Source: Bacillota bacterium (lineage in GTDB: Bacteria; Bacillota; Clostridia; Lachnospirales; Lachnospiraceae). From it: DNA of 8,817 bases. The stretch spans positions 1 through 8,817 of the forward strand of contig JAEWHR010000109.1 in assembly GCA_023387655.1 (NCBI GenBank). Direction: 5' to 3'. The translations under genes and the position numbers were made by a program. A model generated the notes under the pieces. It did no database searches and was not told where the DNA came from. It was given only the letters and a program-made list of their open reading frames with translations. Positions 1-6,562 of this stretch are shown in pieces (positions within the stretch are counted from its first letter, which is position 1; every line of letters starts with the position of its first letter).

Positions 1-1091
1 GGCATAATGGCAAAAAAATCACACAGTAAGGTAGCAATTGCTGCATTCCAATGAAAATAAGGTAATCCAAGTCCTCTAGGGTAAAAGACGAGCTGGTTTA
101 TTACAAATAATATTGCAAGGTTAAGTAGTAATCCAGTAGTTAATCCAAAGAAATTTATAAGAGTTATTTCTTTTATAATTTTCCCAACTAGTTTTTGTTT
201 AGGGATGCCTATAGCTCGATAAATGCTGAATTCACCTTTTCTCTTATCGTATGCTTCAATTAGTGTGGCATTAATTGTGATTGCCAGTACAATAGAAATT
301 AAGATAACTACAGAGTAAAAAATCATATAATAAATAGGCATCTGGCTCTTTAAATCAGCATACTGATTCGCATACGTGGAAAGATTGACCACTTCTGCGA
401 CATCTAAGGATTCAAGATCGTCTGAAAAATCTTGTCTCGAAGATATTTGCTTATTAACTGCTTTCTCTTGTCCAAAAGTCTCTATTGTATCCTCATCTCG
501 AAGGATGAACAGACTATATGCGATAGCAGTATTGTCAACTGCATAGGCAGAGTAGTCTAAGGAGGGATAGATGTACGTCACCTTAAGAGGGGTATCAAAA
601 TTAAACAGAGTTTCGTTTGAGGATAAGATATCACCTACTTTGATATTTGCGTTCTTTGCTAGACCTTCACTTAAAATTATTTCTCCATCCTGTGGTAAAT
701 CTTTGTTGTCCGGAATAAGTTTTATAATCTGATTTACTTTCTCAAAATCATTGGCTGAGGTAAAAACAATAACATTTTGAGATATTTGAAAGGATATTTC
801 ATTGGTATAAAGTATTCTAGGAGAAGTATCCATGGGTAGAAGAGTGGAAACCGAAGATAAAGAATGTAGCCTTTCCACCATCAGATCCCAATCCTTTTGT
901 GTACAACCGTAATTTTGAAACATCATAGCATAATCACGATAGGGTCTTATTTCGCGGTTGAAATGATGCTCCATGGAATATACATAGATACCTCCAATAT
1001 AGCAAAGGGTAGTAGCTGTTATCATAAGAATAAGTGTAACAGACCTCAAACGATTTTTTGTAAGGTAGAACATGGAAGAGAATGGCTTCAT
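1..1091 (-). CDS. FtsX-like ABC transporter permease, C-terminus cut by the window edge
   Basis: The minus-strand frame starting at ATG 1091 stays open to base 1, giving 363 full codons with no stop. The ATG overlaps the TGA of the ATPase gene (ATGA), and GGGGAGG lies 7 bases upstream (1099-1105), so the start is firm and translation is probably coupled. The visible protein has the FtsX/MacB layout: one membrane segment at about residues 17-38, a large extracytoplasmic domain (39-250), then membrane segments at about 252-275 and 308-333 and the beginning of a fourth near 349. The extracytoplasmic part contains a DGEIILSEG...KVGDI stretch (135-155) like the MacB periplasmic core domain. EFSIYRAIG (287-295) between segments 2 and 3 is the typical FtsX cytoplasmic coupling loop that contacts the ATPase. 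It probably pairs with the permease at 1858-2970. The substrate is unknown. Only a few tens of residues are likely to be missing. Confidence 0.88.
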   Translation of the reverse strand, partial: MKPFSSMFYLTKNRLRSVTLILMITATTLCYIGGIYVYSMEHHFNREIRPYRDYAMMFQNYGCTQKDWDLMVERLHSLSSVSTLLPMDTSPRILYTNEISFQISQNVIVFTSANDFEKVNQIIKLIPDNKDLPQDGEIILSEGLAKNANIKVGDILSSNETLFNFDTPLKVTYIYPSLDYSAYAVDNTAIAYSLFILRDEDTIETFGQEKAVNKQISSRQDFSDDLESLDVAEVVNLSTYANQYADLKSQMPIYYMIFYSVVILISIVLAITINATLIEAYDKRKGEFSIYRAIGIPKQKLVGKIIKEITLINFFGLTTGLLLNLAILFVINQLVFYPRGLGLPYFHWNAAIATLLCDFFAIM

Positions 1092-1771
1092 ATGGATGCC
1101 TCCCCGTTAAGAATACTACCATCCCAGATTTCAATAATTTGATCAGCATCTTTTAAGATGGACCTATCATGAGTAATAATAAGTACAAGATGGTTCTTAG
1201 CGTATTCTAAGAGTAAATCCATGGTTGCAAAGGCGGTAGTGTGATCTAAGGATGCAGTCGGTTCATCTGCAAATAGTACACTTGGTTCATTTAGCATAGC
1301 TCTTGCGATAGCGATGCGCTGACGTTGCCCGCCGGATAATTGATGTGGTTTTTTAGTAAATTCAGATGGTTTTATACCAAGTTTTTGAAGTAACTCTTTT
1401 CCACGGGTTTGAGCTTCTGCTTTCGAGCAATTTGCTGCAACAATTACATTCTCCAGTGCGTTCATATAAGAAATTAAAAAATGTCTTTGAAACACAAAAC
1501 CAAATTTACTTTTCCGAAGTTGTTCCTGTTCTTTCTTACTTATGTTGGTATAGGAAATACTTTTATTCCCGTCTTTATAGAGGATTTCGCCGCAAGTTGG
1601 CTTCTTTAAGGTAGACATACAGTACATTAAGGTAGACTTACCGCTTCCGCTTGGACCAATAATTCCGATTAGACCATGATCTGGGAAGATGGCAGAAATA
1701 TTTTTAATTGCGTAAACCTTATTAGTTTTATCGATATCATAGATTAGAGTAACGTCGTCAAGATGAAACAT
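1088..1771 (-). CDS. ABC transporter ATP-binding protein, MacB/LolD type
   Basis: This is a complete 227-residue nucleotide-binding subunit that powers the flanking FtsX-like permeases. All ATPase motifs are intact: Walker A GPSGSGKST (39-47), Q-loop Gln95 in FGFVFQ, signature LSGGQ (146-150), Walker B VLFADE (166-171) with catalytic Glu171, D-loop SLD (175-177) and switch His202 in IITHD. The length and the FVFQ and LSGGQRQRIAIARA patterns fit the MacB/LolD/FtsE family of single-domain ATPases rather than large exporters. The ribosome binding site AGGAG (1778-1782) lies 6 bases before ATG 1771. The gene ends in TGA overlapping the ATG of the second permease, and an 86-base gap separates it from the upstream permease. 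In that gap I see only a weak 5-bp hairpin (1819-1834), so all three genes are probably co-transcribed. The transported or sensed molecule cannot be read from the sequence. Confidence 0.95.
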   Translation of the reverse strand: MFHLDDVTLIYDIDKTNKVYAIKNISAIFPDHGLIGIIGPSGSGKSTLMYCMSTLKKPTCGEILYKDGNKSISYTNISKKEQEQLRKSKFGFVFQRHFLISYMNALENVIVAANCSKAEAQTRGKELLQKLGIKPSEFTKKPHQLSGGQRQRIAIARAMLNEPSVLFADEPTASLDHTTAFATMDLLLEYAKNHLVLIITHDRSILKDADQIIEIWDGSILNGEASI

Positions 1772-1857
1772 AAAAAGCTCCTTTCCTTTGGTGCTGATAT
1801 TTTATTTAGGTTTTATTATGGAAGATAAGTTCCAAAAGCATTTTTCCTTATGTTAAG

Positions 1858-2970
1858 TTACATCGCTTCCTCATCTAAAATATCTACTGTTTTTATGCGG
1901 TGTAGGGAGCTCGCCAACGGTATTTGGCAAATTCCTAAGAAAAGAGTAAGGACTGCAACCATCTGAAATATGACATCTGGATGAAAATATTGAATGAGAA
2001 GGCCATTTGGTAAAATAGCGAACCTATAAAACAATGGTAGTATCAAAGCAAGAAGTCCGAGGCATAAGATACAGGAAACTCCTAGGATAAAAAGGAGCTC
2101 TTTCATTGCAAGGTTATAAATGCTACGAATAGAATATCCAAGGGAATGATATAAGCACCATTCATCGTTACGGTCTCGGAAATACATTTGTATTACAACG
2201 AGGAGGCATAAAAATAGGACTACCGTTGATATAATGAATATTAAGTTGGTACTAAGTCGTAAACTGTTACCAACATCCTTGTTAATTGCAATCAAGCCTG
2301 TTTCGTAGGTATTGACATCATAAGCAAAAGGAATGTTTATTTCTTTACATAAGCGCTCAAAATCTCCGGTAGAATCATTCATTAGTACGTGAATGGAATA
2401 ATCGTAGTAGTCCTTATTCACTCCAATTATCAAATAATAATCGGATTGGACGATACCAACGATGTGAAATCCAGGAATAGGTTCATCCCCCAGTTCCAAT
2501 TGATTATTCTTCATATACTTTTGATCTGCAATTAATTCTCCAGGCTCTGTAGGAATTTTACCATCCATTAGCGTAGCGTTAAAATGGGACAGATATGGAG
2601 GAATATATTTGGCCTCTGTAATTGGATAGGAGAAATACTCGTAACCAATGGTTGTTTTGATACGTCCTCCATTTAGATAGGAAGCAGGGAAGGCAATGGA
2701 AACTTCATTTAAACGATTGAACTGGTCGCATACTTTGCGTAGATCTTCTTGTTTCTCCTCAGGTGACATATCCTCTGTTGCAAAAAGGTATGGAGCTTTT
2801 TTATACTGATTTGCTAATAATTGTTCAAAGGTATATGTCGTGGAGGAAAAGATATATCGTACTCCGTAGATCATAGTCAAATAGAAACTAAAGCTTAGTA
2901 TAAGAACTAAGATTCTCTTTCGATTGTTTCTTATGTAGGGGAGTGGAGAAAGACTCTGCTTGGCAATCAT
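1858..2970 (-). CDS. FtsX-like ABC transporter permease
   Basis: This is a complete 370-residue membrane protein with the FtsX/MacB topology. Membrane segment 1 is at about residues 20-40, followed by an extracytoplasmic domain of about 200 residues. Segments 2-4 are at about 242-263, 289-313 and 333-352, and the short cytoplasmic tail contains RIKTVDILDEE. The outer domain carries GELIADQKY...LELGDE and then FHIVGI (144-173), the same layout as the MacB core domain. The loop YHSLGYSIRSI (274-284) matches the FtsX ATPase-coupling motif. The start ATG 2970 has AGGAG (2979-2983) 8 bases upstream. It is the first gene of the transporter unit, downstream of the terminator that closes the response regulator gene. 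It is clearly diverged from the second permease (1-1091), so the pore would be a heterodimer. No signal peptide or lipoprotein motif is seen. The function of the complex is unknown; export or mechanotransmission of peptides, antibiotics or lipids is typical of the family. Confidence 0.9.
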   Translation of the reverse strand: MIAKQSLSPLPYIRNNRKRILVLILSFSFYLTMIYGVRYIFSSTTYTFEQLLANQYKKAPYLFATEDMSPEEKQEDLRKVCDQFNRLNEVSIAFPASYLNGGRIKTTIGYEYFSYPITEAKYIPPYLSHFNATLMDGKIPTEPGELIADQKYMKNNQLELGDEPIPGFHIVGIVQSDYYLIIGVNKDYYDYSIHVLMNDSTGDFERLCKEINIPFAYDVNTYETGLIAINKDVGNSLRLSTNLIFIISTVVLFLCLLVVIQMYFRDRNDEWCLYHSLGYSIRSIYNLAMKELLFILGVSCILCLGLLALILPLFYRFAILPNGLLIQYFHPDVIFQMVAVLTLFLGICQIPLASSLHRIKTVDILDEEAM

Positions 2971-2999
2971 AGGCGAACTCCTTTTCTTATTTTATTAAC

Positions 3000-3042
3000 A
3001 CTATCATATAGTATAGGAGAAAATATTTGGAGTAGTGATAGT
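3000..3042 (-). promoter_or_regulatory. Possible regulated promoter of the ABC transporter operon
   Basis: Reading the minus strand, a TATACT -10-like box (3015-3010) lies ahead of the permease gene, with an expected start near 3003. The hexamer 17 bases upstream (TCACTA) is a poor -35. Two arms of a 7-bp inverted repeat flank the promoter: ACTATCA (3042-3036) covers the -35 area and TGATAGT (3006-3000) sits at the start site. A weak -35 with a nearby repeat suits an activator-dependent promoter, and the adjacent NarL-type regulator is the obvious candidate. This is inferred from position and is not proven by a known consensus. Confidence 0.35.
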
Positions 3043-3045
3043 CAT

Positions 3046-3073
3046 AAAAAACCATGACTGGAGTCATGGTTTT
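3046..3073 (-). terminator. Intrinsic terminator after the response regulator gene
   Basis: The hairpin has an 11-bp perfect stem (3048-3058 with 3063-3073) and a 4-base loop. On the minus strand the stem runs into six T residues (3051-3046). It lies about 38 bases beyond the response regulator stop codon and ahead of the transporter genes, so it should end the kinase/regulator transcript. The plus-strand side has four T residues inside the stem and might terminate weakly in that direction too, but no plus-strand gene ends here. Confidence 0.8.
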
Positions 3074-3110
3074 AACCATTTTATTAATCTTGATTTATCT
3101 GCATATGATA

Positions 3111-3809
3111 TTAAGTTGTTTGCGTAGTCTTCCTAAGTGCAACTGCAAGCGCGGCACGGTCATGAATTTGCAACTTATCATATATTGAAGAAATATAGTT
3201 TTTTACAGTTCCTTCTGATATATAGAGAAATCCTGCAATTTGTGCGTTGGTAAACCCCTCAGCTATCATTGAGCAAATTTCCTGTTCTCTTTTTGTTAAT
3301 TCTGCCAAGGAGAGAGTAAAGACTTGGGGTGATTCCAAATTTGCTAAAGTACCTATCGTGTTTGAAATTTTAGGAGGATTCTTATCCGATATTAGCTTAG
3401 TTATGGTATCTAATACCTTCTGATCAATTACACTTTGCCCATTTCGAATATTTAGTAGTGCGGCAAGAATCGCATTACGTCCGGAATCTTTTAGCAGATA
3501 GCCATTTGCACCATATTGCATAGCAAGAGTAATATTTTTTTCATCGTAAAAAGTTGTAAGTACTAGTATTTTCATAGTTTCATACTGGGTTCTGATATTC
3601 TTTATTAATTCAAGTCCGCCCATCGTCTCCATGTTAAGATCAATCATAGCTAAGTCTGGAACGACTTGATGAATACATTCAAGAGCTTTTAGACCGTTGT
3701 GCGCTTTTCCAACGACTTCATATTCTTCAGATAAGGTTAAGATAATCTCTAAGCTATCTAACAAGAGTGTTTCATCGTCTACAAGCAGAACTTTATATTT
3801 TGTACTCAT
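3111..3809 (-). CDS. NarL/LuxR-family two-component response regulator
   Basis: This transcription factor is predicted to be activated by phosphotransfer from the kinase encoded just upstream. With the start at ATG 3809 it has 232 residues. The receiver domain (about 5-120) holds the acidic pair Asp11/Asp12 in VLLVDDE, phospho-acceptor Asp57 in MIDLN, Thr85 in VLTT and Lys107 in YLLKD, all intact. The C-terminal LuxR-type helix-turn-helix (about 170-224) begins LTKREQEI and contains the recognition stretch ISEGTVKNYISSIYDKL. ATG 3809 is preferred because TGAGGAAG lies 5 bases before it. An in-frame ATG at 3821 would add four residues but has no ribosome binding site. The kinase stop codon is 13 bases upstream, so the two genes are one operon. 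A linker of about 40 residues, slightly long for NarL proteins, joins the domains. The likely target is the neighbouring ABC transporter promoter (inference). Confidence 0.94.
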   Translation of the reverse strand: MSTKYKVLLVDDETLLLDSLEIILTLSEEYEVVGKAHNGLKALECIHQVVPDLAMIDLNMETMGGLELIKNIRTQYETMKILVLTTFYDEKNITLAMQYGANGYLLKDSGRNAILAALLNIRNGQSVIDQKVLDTITKLISDKNPPKISNTIGTLANLESPQVFTLSLAELTKREQEICSMIAEGFTNAQIAGFLYISEGTVKNYISSIYDKLQIHDRAALAVALRKTTQTT

Positions 3810-3822
3810 AATCTTCCTCATT

Positions 3823-5163
3823 TCAATAGTGGTTTACCATATCGGTGAGCAATGGCAACTTCATAATAATCCAAAAACCATCTAAATAATTGATAGAGAA
3901 CTCACCGCCGATGTTTTCTAGATAAGTTTGTATTTTTTTAAGTCCATATCCCTTTAGAAGTTGTCTCTCTTGTTCCGCTAATGTTAATTGTTCGGTTGAA
4001 GTCCCGTTATCAGATACGCTTATTGATATAGTAGAATGTTCTATTGTAACTAAAATTAAAAATGCGGTTGCATTGCCATGTTTTTGTCCATTAGTTAGAC
4101 ATTCCATAACTGCACCATGGAGAAATTCGGCATGTTTGGTTTCTATGGAAAGTTGAGAATAGTTGTTAAGGGGAGTAATCTCTTTATCTGCTGTCGGAAA
4201 ATTATGCCGAACTTTTAGTGAAGTATCTTGAATAAATTCTTGTATGGTAGAGGTTATCGTATAAAAAAGGTCATTTAAAGGAATTGAGGTATTGGCATTA
4301 TCTACAAGGCGGACGGCACGCCGGATGGTTGTTAGACTTTGTCCCAAACGCTCTTTAGCGATAATTATTTTTTCTTTCGTAAGTTCACTATCATGATCTG
4401 TCAAAAGTTCAGCAGCTTCTAAGGTGATTAGAGCTGATGTAATTGTATGGCCAACCACATTATGAATAGTTCGCCCAATTGCTTCTCGTTCTTCTAATCT
4501 GGCATTGCGGTCAATCACGGCATTTTGTAATGCCAGACGTTGATTTAGATTATGTTCCGATAGTTTTGCAATTGCTGCATGGTTTAGTGCTTTCTTCATG
4601 TTGGCATCCTTAGAAAGGATATTATAATAAGCACCTCTTAACTTATCGTAGATTAAGAGTGACAACTCAATAAGAAGAAGAGAACTGACGAAAGGTAAGA
4701 TGGAAGCAGTGGTTACTTCACCAGCCTTTTTTAAATAAGTTGGATACCATAAGAAGTAATTGAATAATGATAATAAAAATGGTAGTAAATAATAACTGCA
4801 GTGAATCCAAAAAAAATTAAATATAGTACTTGGAAAAAGAGATATAATGGGTATTAAAAATAATGAGATACAATGATTTGGTACTAACATGGTAAGAATT
4901 ATGTAGTTTATAAACAGGAGAAAAAGATAGAGTAACTTTCTGTTTGAACTATTTTCATAACGATAAATATTTCGCAATATGAAATAGCTACCGCACATAA
5001 TCATGGTGCCACTTGGGAAAGAAACTTGACGAAAGACACTAACGAAAGTAAGTAGTAAAGCTACTACTGTGGTAAATATTTCGTCGATGTTTAGTTTAAC
5101 ATCATATTCCTTCATAGAGTCTTGGTTAGTATCAAATTTTTCATAAAAATTAGATAATGACAT
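3823..5163 (-). CDS. Membrane sensor histidine kinase, HisKA_3 (NarL-partner) type
   Basis: This 446-residue sensor kinase should autophosphorylate and pass phosphate to the regulator encoded downstream. The N-terminal half carries about five or six hydrophobic segments between residues 28 and 173 with short loops and no large outer domain, so sensing is probably within the membrane or through the transporter. A helical stretch (about 185-225) leads to the dimerisation/phosphoacceptor helix EREAIGRTIHNVVGHTI, with His234 as the phosphorylated residue. The usual acidic residue after that His (HD or HE) is Asn235 here. The ATPase domain has the N-box ECLTNGQKH (354-362, Asn358), DNG (385-387) and GYGL (405-408). 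The HisKA_3 class fits the NarL-type partner. The start is uncertain: ATG 5163 is the first possible ATG after an in-frame TAA but has no ribosome binding site. A good one at 5199-5203 instead serves a tiny ORF. Met17 is an alternative start. Confidence 0.92.
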   Translation of the reverse strand: MSLSNFYEKFDTNQDSMKEYDVKLNIDEIFTTVVALLLTFVSVFRQVSFPSGTMIMCGSYFILRNIYRYENSSNRKLLYLFLLFINYIILTMLVPNHCISLFLIPIISLFPSTIFNFFWIHCSYYLLPFLLSLFNYFLWYPTYLKKAGEVTTASILPFVSSLLLIELSLLIYDKLRGAYYNILSKDANMKKALNHAAIAKLSEHNLNQRLALQNAVIDRNARLEEREAIGRTIHNVVGHTITSALITLEAAELLTDHDSELTKEKIIIAKERLGQSLTTIRRAVRLVDNANTSIPLNDLFYTITSTIQEFIQDTSLKVRHNFPTADKEITPLNNYSQLSIETKHAEFLHGAVMECLTNGQKHGNATAFLILVTIEHSTISISVSDNGTSTEQLTLAEQERQLLKGYGLKKIQTYLENIGGEFSINYLDGFWIIMKLPLLTDMVNHY

Positions 5164-5173
5164 GTCATATTAA

Positions 5174-5191
5174 TCAAGGAAAGATAATCAC
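5174..5191 (-). other. Five-codon mini-ORF in the kinase leader
   Basis: On the minus strand, AGGAG (5203-5199) is followed after 7 bases by GTG ATT ATC TTT CCT TGA. Its stop lies 10 bases before the kinase ATG at 5163. This is the only convincing ribosome binding site near the kinase start. It could load ribosomes that terminate and reinitiate at the kinase ATG, or it could reflect a recent mutation in the kinase start region. It is too short to judge by coding statistics. Confidence 0.3.
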
Positions 5192-5293
5192 TTGAAATCT
5201 CCTTTTATTTTTTGAGAATATATGTTTTAATGATTTATGAAAAGCTAATAATTGATTATCTCTTCTTAGTATAAGGAAAAACATTCCTTTTTA

Positions 5294-5322
5294 ATTATAA
5301 CCCACTAGTAATAAAACTTCAA
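5294..5322 (-). promoter_or_regulatory. Sigma-A-type promoter for the kinase/response regulator operon
   Basis: On the minus strand, TTGAAG (5322-5317) is followed by a 17-base spacer and a perfect TATAAT (5299-5294). Transcription would start near 5287, giving a leader of about 125 bases before the kinase ATG. The predicted 5' end begins in a small hairpin with a 6-bp stem (5289-5284 with 5278-5273) and a 5-base loop, which could protect the RNA end. The spacing and the -10 are excellent and the -35 matches 4 of 6. Confidence 0.65.
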
Positions 5323-5358
5323 TTCTTGGTTTATGATAAGTGAAGTACGTGGAGAAAA

Positions 5359-5432
5359 TTGAAAAATTCTGGTGTATCAAATAAAATCATTTTTAAAATG
5401 ACTATTTGACACATCAAATCAGAAAATTTCAA
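5359..5432. repeat. 74-nt imperfect inverted repeat between divergent promoters
   Basis: Three nested arm pairs share one centre. The outer pair is TTGAAAAATTCTG (5359-5371) with CAGAAAATTTCAA (5420-5432), 11 of 13 pairing. The middle pair is TGTATCAAATA (5373-5383) with TATTTGACACA (5403-5413), 10 of 11 pairing. The inner pair is CATTT (5388-5392) with AAATG (5396-5400). A third copy of TCAAAT (5414-5419) can pair with ATTTGA (5404-5409) instead. The element sits outside both predicted transcripts, about 37 bases behind the kinase -35 and 29 bases before the rplM -35. It is therefore more likely a protein-binding site or the relic of a small mobile element than an RNA switch. AT richness means some of this symmetry could be chance. 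Confidence 0.5.
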
Positions 5433-5461
5433 AAAATGCAAAAAAATCAGAAGAATCCTTC

Positions 5462-5490
5462 TTGACACCAACTATTTTGTACTATATAAT
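5462..5490 (+). promoter_or_regulatory. Strong sigma-A promoter of the rplM-rpsI operon
   Basis: A perfect consensus TTGACA (5462-5467), a 17-base spacer and a perfect TATAAT (5485-5490) predict transcription starting near 5497. A consensus match on both boxes is expected for a highly expressed ribosomal protein operon. A small inverted repeat, AGAAG (5450-5454) with CTTCT (5459-5463), overlaps the edge of the -35 box. Confidence 0.9.
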
Positions 5491-5496
5491 ACACGA

Positions 5497-5624
5497 AGTG
5501 ACTTTAATTAACCGCAAAATGGTCTGAAAGCCATGAAATAGGGGCATTTAGCGAAACGAAACATCAGAGCGGATTATGAAGGTCCGCTTGACGAAATAAG
5601 AAATTATATTAAGGAGGTAAACCA
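5497..5624 (+). promoter_or_regulatory. Structured 5' leader of rplM, probable L13 autoregulatory leader
   Basis: The untranslated leader is about 128 nt long and has recognisable pairing. Hairpin one is ATGGT (5519-5523) with GCCAT (5530-5534). Hairpin two is AGCGGA (5568-5573) with TCCGCT (5583-5588) around a 9-base loop. ACCGC (5511-5515) could pair with the GCGG of hairpin two, giving a competing fold. The ribosome binding site AGGAGGT (5612-5618) lies 6 bases before the rplM ATG. Low-GC Gram-positives are known to carry an L13 leader element in front of rplM that is thought to bind the L13 protein. Position and length fit, but I could not compare it with the family covariance model, so the family assignment is an inference. 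Confidence 0.55.
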
Positions 5625-6059
5625 ATGAAAAGCTTTATGGCAAGTCCAGCAACTATTGAAAGAAAATGGTATGTAGTTGACGCTACAGGACATACATTAG
5701 GACGTCTCTCTTCTGAGATCGCAAAAGTTTTAAGAGGTAAGAACAAGGCAATCTATACACCACACATCGATACAGGTGATTACGTAATCGTTGTCAATGC
5801 TGACAAGATTAAGGTAACAGGTAAGAAGATGGATCAGAAGATTTACTTCAGCCACTCTGATTATCCAGGTGGAGTAAGAGAGACTACATTAAAAGAAATG
5901 ATGGCTAAGAAGCCTGAAGATGTTATCACTCTTGCAGTTAAAGGCATGCTTCCAAAGGGACCTTTAGGAAGATCCATGTTAAACAAATTACACGTATACG
6001 CTGGTCCAGAGCACAACAACGCAGCTCAGAAACCAGAAGTACTTGAAATCAAATACTAA
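5625..6059 (+). CDS. rplM: 50S ribosomal protein L13
   Basis: This 144-residue protein is full length for bacterial L13, a primary 23S rRNA-binding protein that acts early in large-subunit assembly. Hallmarks are the N-terminal WYVVDATGHTLGRLSSEIA (15-33), the central YVIVVNADKIKVTG and the signature region VKGMLPKGPLGRSMLNKL followed by HVYAG near residues 105-127. ATG 5625 follows AGGAGGT by 6 bases. The gene lies directly behind a consensus promoter and a structured leader and is followed after 25 bases by rpsI, the conserved bacterial L13-S9 pairing. Codon choice (GGT, GTA, AAG, CCA) looks more biased than in the neighbouring transporter genes, as expected for high expression. Confidence 0.98.
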   Translation: MKSFMASPATIERKWYVVDATGHTLGRLSSEIAKVLRGKNKAIYTPHIDTGDYVIVVNADKIKVTGKKMDQKIYFSHSDYPGGVRETTLKEMMAKKPEDVITLAVKGMLPKGPLGRSMLNKLHVYAGPEHNNAAQKPEVLEIKY

Positions 6060-6084
6060 TTCGGACTGAAAGGAGGAAATAACA

Positions 6085-6477
6085 TTGGCTAAAGCAAAAT
6101 ATTACGGAACTGGTAGAAGAAAAAGTAGTATCGCTAGAGTTTACCTTGTACCTGGTACAGGTAAAGTAACAATAAATAAAAGAGATATGGATGCATATTT
6201 CGGTCTTGAGACATTAAAGCTTATCGCTCGTCAGCCACTCGTATTAACAGAGACAGCTGATAAGTTCGACGTTCTTGTTAACGTACATGGTGGTGGTTTT
6301 ACAGGTCAGGCAGGTGCTATCAGACATGGTATCTCCAGAGCCCTTTTACAGGCAGATGCTGATTACCGTCCAGCATTAAAGAAGGCAGGTTTCTTAACAA
6401 GAGATCCAAGAATGAAGGAAAGAAAGAAGTACGGCTTAAAAGCAGCTCGTCGTGCTCCACAGTTCTCAAAGAGATAA
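6085..6477 (+). CDS. rpsI: 30S ribosomal protein S9
   Basis: This 130-residue protein is full length for bacterial S9, which sits in the head of the small subunit. Its C-terminal tail reaches the P-site tRNA. Visible hallmarks are YYGTGRRKSSIARVYL (6-21), the S9 signature GGGFTGQAGAIRHGISRALL (69-88) and the invariant basic tail RRAPQFSKR at the end. Translation starts at TTG 6085, supported by AAGGAGG (6070-6076) 8 bases upstream. No in-frame ATG comes before residue 50, well inside the S9 signature-bearing domain. It is the second gene of the rplM operon, 25 bases after rplM, and the operon ends at the terminator at 6494-6541. Confidence 0.98.
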   Translation: MAKAKYYGTGRRKSSIARVYLVPGTGKVTINKRDMDAYFGLETLKLIARQPLVLTETADKFDVLVNVHGGGFTGQAGAIRHGISRALLQADADYRPALKKAGFLTRDPRMKERKKYGLKAARRAPQFSKR

Positions 6478-6493
6478 TAATTGGGACTTTAAT

Positions 6494-6541
6494 AGGATGT
6501 TTTTCAGATGGCATTGTCTATCTGAGAGACATCCTTTTTTT
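6494..6541 (+). terminator. Intrinsic terminator of the rplM-rpsI operon
   Basis: AGGATGT (6494-6500) pairs with ACATCCT (6529-6535). Inside it, after a 3x3 internal loop, TCAGAT (6504-6509) pairs with ATCTGA (6520-6525) around a 10-base loop. Seven T residues follow directly (6535-6541). It begins 17 bases after the rpsI stop codon. Confidence 0.92.
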
Positions 6542-6562
6542 GTGTTTCAGCGGTGGATTTTA

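Noticed and set aside
897..1142. 81-codon plus-strand ORF
   Set aside because: It is antisense to the permease and ATPase genes, has no ribosome binding site and has no recognisable protein features.
934..1149. 71-codon minus-strand ORF across the junction of the ATPase and second permease genes
   Set aside because: It overlaps both real genes in another frame. The permease frame from ATG 1091 has a ribosome binding site and clear FtsX features.
1366..1614. 82-codon plus-strand ORF inside the ATPase gene
   Set aside because: It is antisense to the region encoding the conserved ATPase motifs, so it is a shadow frame.
1819..1834. TGGAA/TTCCA hairpin between the first permease and the ATPase
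   Set aside because: The stem is only 5 bp and has no T run after it on the minus strand, so it is not a credible terminator.
3697..3885. 62-codon plus-strand ORF over the kinase/regulator junction
   Set aside because: It is antisense to the receiver domain and the kinase C-terminus, with no promoter or ribosome binding site.
5273..5289. AAGGAA/TTCCTT hairpin as a terminator
   Set aside because: No gene ends there, and it coincides with the predicted 5' end of the kinase transcript. It is noted with that promoter instead.
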